Shown: positions 48,614 through 60,965 of the stretch, one piece after another
How the letters are laid out: each line of letters opens with the position of its first letter
Position numbering within the stretch: the first letter of the stretch is position 1
DNA from: Daphnia carinata
Taxonomy: Eukaryota > Arthropoda > Branchiopoda > Diplostraca > Daphniidae
Assembly (NCBI RefSeq): GCF_022539665.2
Contig: NC_081337.1
Span: forward strand, 10,657,768 to 10,721,767
Length of the DNA stretch: 64,000 bases
Direction: 5' to 3'
Translations under genes and position numbers: made by a program
The notes under the pieces: model-generated
Databases searched by the model: none
Told to the model about the DNA's origin: nothing
The model's input: the letters and a program-made list of their open reading frames with translations, nothing else

Positions 48614-48981
48614 CATGTACTTATATTTTTGTTTAATCAATGGTAAGTTTGTTGCTTCGTTTTTTCCCCCCTATAACTGTTGGAAATTTTAAGATTCTTC
48701 TCTGGTCTTGATGATGCTACATAATCCATTAGCAACATCGTAATTCGCTGTACAACATGTTGAACCCACATCGGCAAACATAACGAAGCCCCGGTTAAAT
48801 GCAAGATACATCAACAGGTTGTTTTAGTAGTCTTCCTTTCTCCTGTGGTTTCCTCTCTGTTAATTTTGGCCGAAGATTTAAGCCTAAATGCGGATGAGAA
48901 GATTTCATTTTGCTATTGGTAATTCATTGCTTGCATTTATTAAATCTTTCGATTATCTCGTTAAAAAGCAGATCGGACGAA
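48614..48981. other. Convergent 3' region of WDTC1 and CSTF2
   Basis: Only 368 bases separate the two stop codons. TTTATT at 48936-48941 reads AATAAA on the minus strand 41 bases past the CSTF2 stop and is its probable polyadenylation signal. The two transcripts may overlap at their ends. Confidence 0.6.
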
Positions 48982-50565
48982 TTAACGTGAGCTTCTAGCA
49001 ATTTGTTCCTTGAGCACCATGATGCTCTGGCGCTGGTCTGGTGGAAGTAACGCAATTTGCTCGTCAGATAATTGGAGGACTTGCATGATAAGAGCCGCCT
49101 ATGAAAAAAAAAATTTGAATAATAAAAATTTATATCGCATTCGTTAAAATGCCATATCATCTTTATAAATACCTTCTCTTGATCTGACGTCCCTGGACCC
49201 AGTGCTCGACCAATAGCTCCAGCTGTAGGTGCAGCTGCTGTCTGGGCATTCAGTGCAGCACCAGCTAAAGCCGAGGGAACGTTTGGCTGAGGAACAGGGA
49301 CAGGAGGCACTCCAGGACCTGGACCCTGCCTGCTCATGCCTGCACGCGGATCACGTGGACCTGTTGGACCACTTGAACGGGGGTCACGCCTCCTTAAGTG
49401 CGATTGTGAGGTAAAATTCGTACTAGAATCTGTGAATTAATTCAGTTCTTACGAATCCATTTCGGGCATCGTTTGTGGTGGACGTATGGGTTGCTGCTGT
49501 TGCTGCATAGTTGGTTGCATTCCTATTCCTCCTGCGGGCATGGGAGCAGCTGGTGGGACACGCAGATCATGGTCACCTCGACCCATTCGAGGATCAGCAT
49601 GACGCAAATCCAAATCTTGACCTAAATATTAAAACGAAAAATTATTCATATATCGCCAGTGATGCTGGGTTAACGAGGTACCAGCAAAAGGGCGATCTCC
49701 AAGAAGTGCTTGTCTAGAACCCGAGCCTGCTACCCAAGGTTCATTACTTGGTATTGGAAAGTTGGGTGTTTTTGCGAAGTGTTGTGCTCCCATTCCCACG
49801 TCGGTCTGGCCGGGACCCTTTTGCAGCATACTGAGCGCGTTGTTGGGGTCAACTACACGCATAACAACCAATGCCTGGAGCAGGGCGTAAGCAAGTTGCG
49901 GGTTTTGGAGAAGCATCTGGCGTGCTTCATTCGGATTGTTCTGAATGCACTGTTTCATTTGCTGCATCAATTCAAACATTTGTTCTGGTGGAAGAGATGA
50001 AACAGCCTTGGAAATCATTTCAGGAGCTTGTGTTGGGTCAACTACATCTCCATAAGGACTTTCAGTAGTTTTTTCCTAAAATTGCAATTCTCTGTAAAAT
50101 TCCGGTACATGATATTGGAAAGATTTCACCTGCATCAAACTTTGCATTTCAAGTCTTGACTTTTCTGTGCATGCATTATCCACCCTTAACGTCCTGCCAG
50201 CAATTTCATAGCCATTAAGGTTTCTCATTGCACAGAGAGCTGTCTCTTGATCCCGGTACTCACAAAATCCATAACCTTTTGGCTTACCAGTTTCCCGATC
50301 ATAAACAATCCTAAACACAAATATATCAGAGAATAAAACAAATGTGTTTTGCAAGAGAAAAATTACTTGAAAGAGACAACTGGCCCTGCTTCGCTAAAAA
50401 TATCTTTCAATTTCTCTTCTGTGACATCATAAGGAATGTTCCCGACTGTAAATATGGGATAGGTATGGTTAACAAAATGTGCACCAAACAACAGTTATGT
50501 ATGTGGCAATTACCGAACACGGATCTCAATGATTTGTCAATCACAATCTGGGGATCAGTAGCCAT
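48982..50565 (-). CDS. CSTF2: Cleavage stimulation factor subunit 2 (CstF64)
   Basis: RNA-binding subunit of CstF, which binds the GU-rich element downstream of poly(A) sites in 3' end processing. Seven exons, 50514-50565, 50367-50445, 50130-50310, 49682-50075, 49453-49621, 49173-49392 and 48982-49098, give 403 residues. The RRM is at residues 15-95 with RNP2 VFVGNI and RNP1 KGYGFCEY. The hinge domain that binds CstF77 or symplekin follows ([40 protein letters not shown]). Then comes a Gly/Pro/Arg-rich region and the C-terminal three-helix domain ([29 protein letters not shown]). There are no MEARA repeats, as in other arthropods. The satellite array begins 440 bases upstream of the start codon. 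Confidence 0.96.
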
Positions 50566-50820
50566 TCTGAGAAAATGTTAGTACCAGCAGAAAAATATAA
50601 GGAAACTTTTAGAAGCGAAAATCATCAAATTCACAATAGCTACAGAAGAAAAACCGAACACCGTTATGCGTGCAACATTGCCAATGAAAGAAATTAGAAA
50701 AAACGAAGTTCCAAACTCTAAACTTCCAATATCTAAGACCAGAGTGATGGAAGGAATTTAGACAAAGTGCTGTAGTGTTTAATTTTGTGTTATTTAGGAG
50801 GATAACGTGGAATTTTTATA

Positions 50821-50881
50821 TAATTCCAAGTGGTATACAATTTGCGTCAAGTTGTTGGGCTTGAAAATAAGCTCGACAGAA
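50821..50881 (+). repeat. Flank segment P, left copy
   Basis: This segment, starting TAATTCCAAGTGGT and ending GAAAATAAGCTCGACA, recurs in the same orientation at about 60460-60517 beyond the right edge of the satellite array, with scattered substitutions. Confidence 0.75.
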
Positions 50882-50890
50882 CAACCCGAA

Positions 50891-51005
50891 TTTTCCACAA
50901 ATTCTGTTTTTTTTCCAAAACCTTCAATTCCACAATGAAAATATGTGCTTTAGATTCGAAAATTTACTTTCTACTTTTCATGAGATTACATATTTATAAA
51001 ATAAA
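50891..51005 (+). repeat. Flank segment Q, left copy
   Basis: About 115 bases, containing CCAAAACCTTCAATT and ATGTGCTTTAGATTCGAAAA, are repeated in the same orientation at about 60183-60299 on the other side of the array at high identity. The satellite starts directly at its right end. Confidence 0.85.
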
Positions 51006-54000
51006 CTTAATATTTGAACTCCTCGTTGAATTTCGATCAAAATGCCTTACTTTCATTCAATTCTGAGACACGTCCCAAATTCTCAAAAATTGAAAAACAC
51101 CAAAGGCTATAGCCTTCCCACTTTTGCGATTTTTGGTCAAATCCGGATATTGGCTAAAAACACTTGATTCCTACTCAAAATTGAACGAGGATCACGAAAA
51201 TCGGCATCGTTTTGATGTGAGACTAGTAGTTTTTGAGATAGGACCTTAGAAATGGAAAAAGTCATATTCATTGAGACCATAGTTTTTTTAATAACTTGAT
51301 AACCGATTGGCTTTCGCCAAATATGACTTAATATTTGAACTCCTCGTTGAATTTCGATCAAAATGCCTTACTTTCATTCAATTCTGAGACACGTCCCAAA
51401 TTCTCAAAAATTGAAAAACACCAAAGGCTATAGCCTTCCCACACGTCCCAAATTCTCAAAAATTGAAAAACACCAAAGGCTATAGCCTTCCCACTTTTGC
51501 GATTTTTGGTCAAATCCGGATATTGGCTAAAAACACTTGATTCCTACTCAAAATTGAACGAGGATCACGAAAATCGGCATCGTTTTGATGTGAGACTAGT
51601 AGTTTTTGAGATAGGACCTTAGAAATGGAAAAAGTCATATTCATTGAGACCATAGTTTTTTTAATAACTTGATAACCGATTGGCTTTCGCCAAATATGAC
51701 TTAATATTTGAACTCCTCGTTGAATTTCGATCAAAATGCCTTACTTTCATTCAATTCTGAGACACGTCCCAAATTCTCAAAAATTGAAAAACACCAAAGG
51801 CTATAGCCTTCCCACTTTTGCGATTTTTGGTCAAATCCGGATATTGGCTAAAAACACTTGATTCCTACTCAAAATTGAACGAGGATCACGAAAATCGGCA
51901 TCGTTTTGATGTGAGACTAGTAGTTTTTGAGATAGGACCTTAGAAATGGAAAAAGTCATATTCATTGAGACCATAGTTTTTTTAATAACTTGATAACCGA
52001 TAGGCTTTCGCCAAATCTGACTTAATATTTGAACTCCTCGTTGAATTTCGATCAAAATGGCTTACTTTCATTCAATTCTGAGACACGTCCCAAATTCTCA
52101 AAAATTGAAAAACACCAAAGGCTATAGCCTTCCCACTTTTGCGATTTTTGGTCAAATCCGGATATTGGCTAAAAACACTTGATTCCTACTCAAAATTGAA
52201 CGAGGATCACGAAAATCGGCATCGTTTTGATGTGAGACTAGTAGTTTTTGAGATAGGACCTTAGAAATGGAAAAAGTCATATTCATTGAGACCATAGTTT
52301 TTTTAATAACTTGATAACCGATTGGCTTTCGCCAAATATGACTTAATATTTGAACTCCTCGTTGAATTTCGATCAAAATGGCTTACTTTCATTCAATTCT
52401 GAGACACGTCCCAAATTCTCAAAAATTGAAAAACACCAAAGGCTATAAGCCTTCCCACTTTTGCGATTTTTGGTCAAATCCGGATATTGGCTAAAAACAC
52501 TTGATTCCTACTCAAAATTGAACGAGGATCACGAAAATCGGCATCGTTTTGATGTGAGACTATTAGTTTTTGAGATAGGACCTTAGAAATGGAAAAAGTC
52601 ATATTCATTGAGACCATAGTTTTTTTAATAACTTGATAACCGATAGGCTTTCGCCAAATCTGACTTAATATTTGAACTCCTCGTTGAATTTCGATCAAAA
52701 TGGCTTACTTTCATTCAATTCTGAGACACGTCCCAAATTCTCAAAAATTGAAAAACACCAAAGGCTATAGCCTTCCCACTTTTGCGATTTTTGGTCAAAT
52801 CCGGATATTGGTTAAAAACACTTGATTCCTACTCAAAATTGAACGAGGATCACGAAAATCAGCATCGTTTTGATGTGAGACTAGTAGTTTTTGAGATAGG
52901 ACCTTAGAAATGGAAAAAGTCATATTCATTGAGACCATAGTTTTTTTAATAACTTGATAACCGATTGGCTTTCGCCCAATATGACTTAATATTTGAACTC
53001 CTCGTTGAATTTCGATCAAAATGGCTTACTTTCATTCAATTCTGAGACACGTCCCAAATTCTCAAAAATTGAAAAACACCAAAGGCTATAGCCTTCCCAC
53101 TTTTGCGATTTTTGGTCAAATCCGGATATTGGCTAAAAACACTTGATTCCTACTCAAAATTGAACGAGGATCACGAAAATCGGCATCGTTTTGATGTGAG
53201 ACTAGTAGTTTTTGAGATAGGACCTTAGAAATGGAAAAAGTCATATTCATTGAGACCATAGTTTTTTTAATAACTTGATAACCGATAGGCTTTCGCCAAA
53301 TCTGACTTAATATTTGAACTCCTCGTTGAATTTCGATCAAAATGGCTTACTTTCATTCAATTCTGAGACACGTCCCAAATTCTCAAAAATTGAAAAACAC
53401 CAAAGGCTATAGCCTTCCCACTTTTGCGATTTTTGGTCAAATCCGGATATTGGCTAAAAACACTTGATTCCTACTCAAAATTGAACGAGGATCACGAAAA
53501 TCGGCATCGTTTTGATGTGAGACTAGTAGTTTTTGAGATAGGACCTTAGAAATGGAAAAAGTCATATTCATTGAGACCATAGTTTTTTTAATAACTTGAT
53601 AACCGATTGGCTTTCGCCAAATATGACTTAATATTTGAACTCCTCGTTGAATTTCGATCAAAATGGCTTACTTTCATTCAATTCTGAGACACGTCCCAAA
53701 TTCTCAAAAATTGAAAAACACCAAAGGCATAGCCTTCCCACTTTTGCGATTTTTGGTCAAATCCGGATATTGGTTAAAAACACTTGATTCCTACTCAAAA
53801 TTGAACGAGGATCACGAAAATCGGCATCGTTTTGATGTGAGACTAGTAGTTTTTGAGATAGGACCTTAGAAATGGAAAAAGTCATATTCATTGAGACCAT
53901 AGTTTTTTTAATAACTTGATAACCGATAGGCTTTCGCCAAATCTGACTTAATATTTGAACTCCTCGTTGAATTTCGATCAAAATGGCTTACTTTCATTCA

Positions 54001-57000
54001 ATTCTGAGACACGTCCCAAATTCTCAAAAATTGAAAAACACCAAAGGCTATAGCCTTCCCACTTTTGCGATTTTTGGTCAAATCCGGATATTGGTTAAAA
54101 ACACTTGATTCCTACTCAAAATTGAACGAGGATCACGAAAATCGGCATCGTTTTGATGTGAGACTAGTAGTTTTTGAGATAGGACCTTAGAAATGGAAAA
54201 AGTCATATTCATTGAGACCATAGTTTTTTTAATAACTTGATAACCGATAGGCTTTCGCCAAATCTGACTTAATATTTGAACTCCTCGTTGAATTTCGATC
54301 AAAATGGCTTACTTTCATTCAATTCTGAGACACGTCCCAAATTCTCAAAAATTGAAAAACACCAAAGGCTATAGCCTTCCCACTTTTGCGATTTTTGGTC
54401 AAATCCGGATATTGGTTAAAAACACTTGATTCCTACTCAAAATTGAACGAGGATCACGAAAATCAGCATCGTTTTGATGTGAGACTAGTAGTTTTTGAGA
54501 TAGGACCTTAGAAATGGAAAAAGTCATATTCATTGAGACCATAGTTTTTTTAATAACTTGATAACCGATAGGCTTTCGCCAAATCTGACTTAATATTTGA
54601 ACTCCTCGTTGAATTTCGATCAAAATGGCTTACTTTCATTCAATTCTGAGACACGTCCCAAATTCTCAAAAATTGAAAAACACCAAAGGCTATAAGCCTT
54701 CCCACTTTTGCGATTTTTGGTCAAATCCGGATATTGGTTAAAAACACTTGATTCCTACTCAAAATTGAACGAGGATCACGAAAATCGGCATCGTTTTGAT
54801 GTGAGACTAGTAGTTTTTGAGATAGGACCTTAGAAATGGAAAAAGTCATATTCATTGAGACCATAGTTTTTTTAATAACTTGATAACCGATAGGCTTTCG
54901 CCAAATCTGACTTAATATTTGAACTCCTCGTTGAATTTCGATCAAAATGGCTTACTTTCATTCAATTCTGAGACACGTCCCAAATTCTCAAAAATTGAAA
55001 AACACCAAAGGCTATAGCCTTCCCACTTTTGCGATTTTTGGTCAAATCCGGATATTGGTTAAAAACACTTGATTCCTACTCAAAATTGAACGAGGATCAC
55101 GAAAATCAGCATCGTTTTGATGTGAGACTAGTAGTTTTTGAGATAGGACCTTAGAAATGGAAAAAGTCATATTCATTGAGACCATAGTTTTTTTAATAAC
55201 TTGATAACCGATAGGCTTTCGCCAAATATGACTTAATATTTGAACTCCTCGTTGAATTTCGATCAAAATGGCTTACTTTCATTCAATTCTGAGACACGTC
55301 CCAAATTCTCAAAAATTGAAAAACACCAAAGGCTATAGCCTTCCCACTTTTGCGATTTTTGGTCAAATCCGGATATTGGTTAAAAACACTTGATTCCTAC
55401 TCAAAATTGAACGAGGATCACGAAAATCGGCATCGTTTTGATGTGAGACTAGTAGTTTTTGAGATAGGACCTTAGAAATGGAAAAAGTCATATTCATTGA
55501 GACCATAGTTTTTTTAATAACTTGATAACCGATTGGCTTTCGCCAAATATGACTTAATATTTGAACTCCTCGTTGAATTTCGATCAAAATGGCTTACTTT
55601 CATTCAATTCTGAGACACGTCCCAAATTCTCAAAAATTGAAAAACACCAAAGGCTATAAGCCTTCCCACTTTTGCGATTTTTGGTCAAATCCGGATATTG
55701 GTTAAAAACACTTGATTCCTACTCAAAATTGAACGAGGATCACGAAAATCGGCATCGTTTTGATGTGAGACTAGTAGTTTTTGAGATAGGACCTTAGAAA
55801 TGGAAAAAGTCATATTCATTGAGACCATAGTTTTTTTAATAACTTGATAACCGATAGGCTTTCGCCAAATCTGACTTAATATTTGAACTCCTCGTTGAAT
55901 TTCGATCAAAATGGCTTACTTTCATTCAATTCTGAGACACGTCCCAAATTCTCAAAAATTGAAAAACACCAAAGGCTATAAGCCTTCCCACTTTTGCGAT
56001 TTTTGGTCAAATCCGGATATTGGTTAAAAACACTTGATTCCTACTCAAAATTGAACGAGGATCACGAAAATCAGCATCGTTTTGATGTGAGACTAGTAGT
56101 TTTTGAGATAGGACCTTAGAAATGGAAAAAGTCATATTCATTGAGACCATAGTTTTTTTAATAACTTGATAACCGATAGGCTTTCGCCAAATCTGACTTA
56201 ATATTTGAACTCCTCGTTGAATTTCGATCAAAATGGCTTACTTTCATTCAATTCTGAGACACGTCCCAAATTCTCAAAAATTGAAAAACACCAAAGGCTA
56301 TAGCCTTCCCACTTTTGCGATTTTTGGTCAAATCCGGATATTGGTTAAAAACACTTGATTCCTACTCAAAATTGAACGAGGATCACGAAAATCAGCATCG
56401 TTTTGATGTGAGACTAGTAGTTTTTGAGATAGGACCTTAGAAATGGAAAAAGTCATATTCATTGAGACCATAGTTTTTTTAATAACTTGATAACCGATAG
56501 GCTTTCGCCAAATCTGACTTAATATTTGAACTCCTCGTTGAATTTCGATCAAAATGGCTTACTTTCATTCAATTCTGAGACACGTCCCAAATTCTCAAAA
56601 ATTGAAAAACACCAAAGGCTATAAGCCTTCCCACTTTTGCGATTTTTGGTCAAATCCGGATATTGGTTAAAAACACTTGATTCCTACTCAAAATTGAACG
56701 AGGATCACGAAAATCAGCATCGTTTTGATGTGAGACTAGTAGTTTTTGAGATAGGACCTTAGAAATGGAAAAAGTCATATTCATTGAGACCATAGTTTTT
56801 TTAATAACTTGATAACCGATAGGCTTTCGCCAAATCTGACTTAATATTTGAACTCCTCGTTGAATTTCGATCAAAATGGCTTACTTTCATTCAATTCTGA
56901 GACACGTCCCAAATTCTCAAAAATTGAAAAACACCAAAGGCTATAGCCTTCCCACTTTTGCGATTTTTGGTCAAATCCGGATATTGGTTAAAAACACTTG

Positions 57001-59960
57001 ATTCCTACTCAAAATTGAACGAGGATCACGAAAATCAGCATCGTTTTGATGTGAGACTAGTAGTTTTTGAGATAGGACCTTAGAAATGGAAAAAGTCATA
57101 TTCATTGAGACCATAGTTTTTTTAATAACTTGATAACCGATAGGCTTTCGCCAAATATGACTTAATATTTGAACTCCTCGTTGAATTTCGATCAAAATGG
57201 CTTACTTTCATTCAATTCTGAGACACGTCCCAAATTCTCAAAAATTGAAAAACACCAAAGGCTATAAGCCTTCCCACTTTTGCGATTTTTGGTCAAATCC
57301 GGATATTGGTTAAAAACACTTGATTCCTACTCAAAATTGAACGAGGATCACGAAAATCAGCATCGTTTTGATGTGAGACTAGTAGTTTTTGAGATAGGAC
57401 CTTAGAAATGGAAAAAGTCATATTCATTGAGACCATAGTTTTTTTAATAACTTGATAACCGATAGGCTTTCGCCAAATATGACTTAATATTTGAACTCCT
57501 CGTTGAATTTCGATCAAAATGGCTTACTTTCATTCAATTCTGAGACACGTCCCAAATTCTCAAAAATTGAAAAACACCAAAGGCTATAGCCTTCCCACTT
57601 TTGCGATTTTTGGTCAAATCCGGATATTGGTTAAAAACACTTGATTCCTACTCAAAATTGAACGAGGATCACGAAAATCAGCATCGTTTTGATGTGAGAC
57701 TAGTAGTTTTTGAGATAGGACCTTAGAAATGGAAAAAGTCATATTCATTGAGACCATAGTTTTTTTAATAACTTGATAACCGATAGGCTTTCGCCAAATC
57801 TGACTTAATATTTGAACTCCTCGTTGAATTTCGATCAAAATGGCTTACTTTCATTCAATTCTGAGACACGTCCCAAATTCTCAAAAATTGAAAAACACCA
57901 AAGGCTATAGCCTTCCCACTTTTGCGATTTTTGGTCAAATCCGGATATTGGTTAAAAACACTTGATTCCTACTCAAAATTGAACGAGGATCACGAAAATC
58001 AGCATCGTTTTGATGTGAGACTAGTAGTTTTTGAGATAGGACCTTAGAAATGGAAAAAGTCATATTCATTGAGACCATAGTTTTTTTAATAACTTGATAA
58101 CCGATAGGCTTTCGCCAAATCTGACTTAATATTTGAACTCCTCGTTGAATTTCGATCAAAATGGCTTACTTTCATTCAATTCTGAGACACGTCCCAAATT
58201 CTCAAAAATTGAAAAACACCAAAGGCTATAGCCTTCCCACTTTTGCGATTTTTGGTCAAATCCGGATATTGGTTAAAAACACTTGATTCCTACTCAAAAT
58301 TGAACGAGGATCACGAAAATCAGCATCGTTTTGATGTGAGACTAGTAGTTTTTGAGATAGGACCTTAGAAATGGAAAAAGTCATATTCATTGAGACCATA
58401 GTTTTTTTAATAACTTGATAACCGATAGGCTTTCGCCAAATATGACTTAATATTTGAACTCCTCGTTGAATTTCGATCAAAATGGCTTACTTTCATTCAA
58501 TTCTGAGACACGTCCCAAATTCTCAAAAATTGAAAAACACCAAAGGCTATAGCCTTCCCACTTTTGCGATTTTTGGTCAAATCCGGATATTGGTTAAAAA
58601 CACTTGATTCCTACTCAAAATTGAACGAGGATCACGAAAATCAGCATCGTTTTGATGTGAGACTAGTAGTTTTTGAGATAGGACCTTAGAAATGGAAAAA
58701 GTCATATTCATTGAGACCATAGTTTTTTTAATAACTTGATAACCGATAGGCTTTCGCCAAATATGACTTAATATTTGAACTCCTCGTTGAATTTCGATCA
58801 AAATGGCTTACTTTCATTCAATTCTGAGACACGTCCCAAATTCTCAAAAATTGAAAAACACCAAAGGCTATAGCCTTCCCACTTTTGCGATTTTTGGTCA
58901 AATCCGGATATTGGTTAAAAACACTTGATTCCTACTCAAAATTGAACGAGGATCACGAAAATCGGCATCGTTTTGATGTGAGACTAGTAGTTTTTGAGAT
59001 AGGACCTTAGAAATGGAAAAAGTCATATTCATTGAGACCATAGTTTTTTTAATAACTTGATAACCGATTGGCTTTCGCCAAATATGACTTAATATTTGAA
59101 CTCCTCGTTGAATTTCGATCAAAATGGCTTACTTTCATTCAATTCTGAGACACGTCCCAAATTCTCAAAAATTGAAAAACACCAAAGGCTATAAGCCTTC
59201 CCACTTTTGCGATTTTTGGTCAAATCCGGATATTGGTTAAAAACACTTGATTCCTACTCAAAATTGAACGAGGATCACGAAAATCGGCATCGTTTTGATG
59301 TGAGACTAGTAGTTTTTGAGATAGGACCTTAGAAATGGAAAAAGTCATATTCATTGAGACCATAGTTTTTTTAATAACTTGATAACCGATTGGCTTTCGC
59401 CGAATATGACTTAATATTTGAACTCCTCGTTGAATTTCGATCAAAATGGCTTACTTTCATTCAATTCTGAGACACGTCCCAAATTCTCAAAAATTGAAAA
59501 ACACCAAAGGCTATAAGCCTTCCCACTTTTGCGATTTTTGGTCAAATCCGGATATTGGTTAAAAACACTTGATTCCTACTCAAAATTGAACGAGGATCAC
59601 GAAAATCGGCATCGTTTTGATGTGAGACTAGTAGTTTTTGAGATAGGACCATAGAAATGGAAAAAGTCATATTCATTGAGACCATAGTTTTTTTAATAAC
59701 TTGATAACCGATTGGCTTTCGCCCAATATGACTTAATATTTGAACTCCTCGTTGAATTTCGATCAAAATGGCTTACTTTCATTCAATTCTGAGACACGTC
59801 CCAAATTCTCAAAAATTGAAAAACACCAAAGGCTATAGCCTTCCCACTTTTGCGATTTTTGGTCAAATCCGAATATTGGCTAAAAACACTTGATTCCTAC
59901 TCAAAATTGAACGAGGATCACGAAAATCGGCATCGTTTTGATGTGAGACTAGTAGTTTTT
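51006..59960. repeat. 321-bp satellite array, about 28 tandem copies
   Basis: A head-to-tail array of 8955 bases. Units are 321 bases (322 where an A is added in CTATAAGCC, 320 in one copy near 53728) and nearly identical throughout. Within each unit the minus strand is open for about 74 codons without an ATG start (it begins TTG; first ATG at codon 28), at 51137-51361, 51510-51734 and so on to 59542-59766. The first unit is 373 bases long through an internal 52-base duplication around 51387-51490. The last copy is cut off in the T-run at 59951-59965. Variants recur: AATATGAC/AATCTGAC, GGCTAAA/GGTTAAA and CGGCAT/CAGCAT. This is satellite DNA; there is no evidence that it codes for protein. 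Confidence 0.97.
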
Positions 59961-60182
59961 TTTTTACTCCATTAGAAAGAAAACATAGGAACTGAGAGAA
60001 ATATTACATAACACAACCTTGTTATTTAGGCAGTTTAGCTGCCATTGACATCGAATACAATGCCCGAGATATTACAACTTAAGTGGAACAATCAGAAAAT
60101 GTATATTTCTGGTCGCCAGATTCGATCGTAATTCTTGCAGAATAAAGCAAAAAGATTGCATTATCAAACAGTAAGGTATGAC
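59961..60182. other. Unique spacer right of the array
   Basis: About 220 bases between the truncated last satellite unit and flank segment Q. It matches neither the satellite nor the other flank, and no gene is seen. Confidence 0.5.
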
Positions 60183-60299
60183 TTTTCCATAATTTGTTTT
60201 TTTTTTCCAAAACCTTCAATTTAACAATGACAATATGTGCTTTAGATTCGAAAATTTACTTTCTACTTTTCATGCGATTACAAATTTATAAAATAAACA
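60183..60299 (+). repeat. Flank segment Q, right copy
   Basis: Same orientation as the left copy at 50891-51005, differing by a few substitutions, and ending in the same ATAAAATAAAC before diverging into unrelated sequence instead of satellite. Confidence 0.85.
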
Positions 60300-60459
60300 T
60301 TACAAAACGGTTCAGATGCTGGCGGGCTAGTAGGGTACAGCGCATTCCAGCTGCAGCACAATATTCAATGTATTTAAAAATCAGCTGCTTTGACAAGAAC
60401 ACCAATATCTTTTCTGAAATCAACGTTAAATTTCGCGTGTAAAAGTGTTATTTATTGTA

Positions 60460-60517
60460 TAATTCCAAGTGGTTTACTTTTTTCCGCAAACTATTGGGCC
60501 TGAAAATAAGCCCGACA
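60460..60517 (+). repeat. Flank segment P, right copy
   Basis: Matches the left copy at 50821 but here lies after segment Q instead of before it. It introduces a stretch to about 60840 in which AATAAGCCCGAC recurs several times. Confidence 0.75.
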
Positions 60518-60661
60518 AATAAATAAGCCCGACAGATAGATAAAGCCCGACTTTTCCACAAAAAACGGTAGCAAATGCTTGCGCGCCAGTACGCTATACC
60601 GCGGGTTTAAGAAATAAGCCCAACAAAATAAGCCCGACTTTTCCACCAATTTTTGTTTTTT

Positions 60662-60735
60662 ACGTTTAGTTCAAAAACTGTAAGGTCAGTGGGATGGCTA
60701 TACCCTTCCCACTTTTCAACCGTTTTTGAAAAACC
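60662..60735. repeat. Decayed satellite relic 1
   Basis: The segment around GGCTATACCCTTCCCACTTT followed by CCGTTTTTGAAAA aligns with the satellite part GGCTATAGCCTTCCCACTTT and GCGATTTTTGGTCAAA. It is clearly related but diverged. Confidence 0.6.
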
Positions 60736-60849
60736 AGCAACAAAATTTGTTATCGATTCATTTGCCTTTAGAACTATCAAAAAATATTGGAGGAACTGGG
60801 CCAAAAAATAAGCCCGACAGATTAGGCCCGACTTTTTCTAAATTTTTTT

Positions 60850-60965
60850 TTTCAAAAACCTGAATATTGCTATAAGAATATATGATTTTGATTCAAAATT
60901 TAACCAGAATGTCGAAAATCAAGTTCGTTTTGACGTAGGACTGATATCTTATGAGTTAATCATTA
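60850..60965. repeat. Decayed satellite relic 2
   Basis: CTGAATATTGCT, then TTCAAAATTTAACCAGAATG, TCGAAAATCAAGTTCGTTTT and GACGTAGGACTGATATCTTA follow the satellite order (CCGGATATTGGCT, CTCAAAATTGAACGAGGATC, ACGAAAATCGGCATCGTTTT, GATGTGAGACTAGTAGTTTT) position by position, with many substitutions. Confidence 0.7.

Noticed and set aside
51137-59766. Twenty-seven copies of a 74-residue protein-coding gene
   Set aside because: The open frames follow from one repeated unit, begin with TTG rather than ATG, have no promoter, splice or poly(A) context of their own, and resemble no protein family. They are kept as a satellite with the open frame noted as a finding.
51006-59960. CRISPR-like array
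   Set aside because: Units are 321 bases, directly contiguous, with no unique spacers, in an animal genome.
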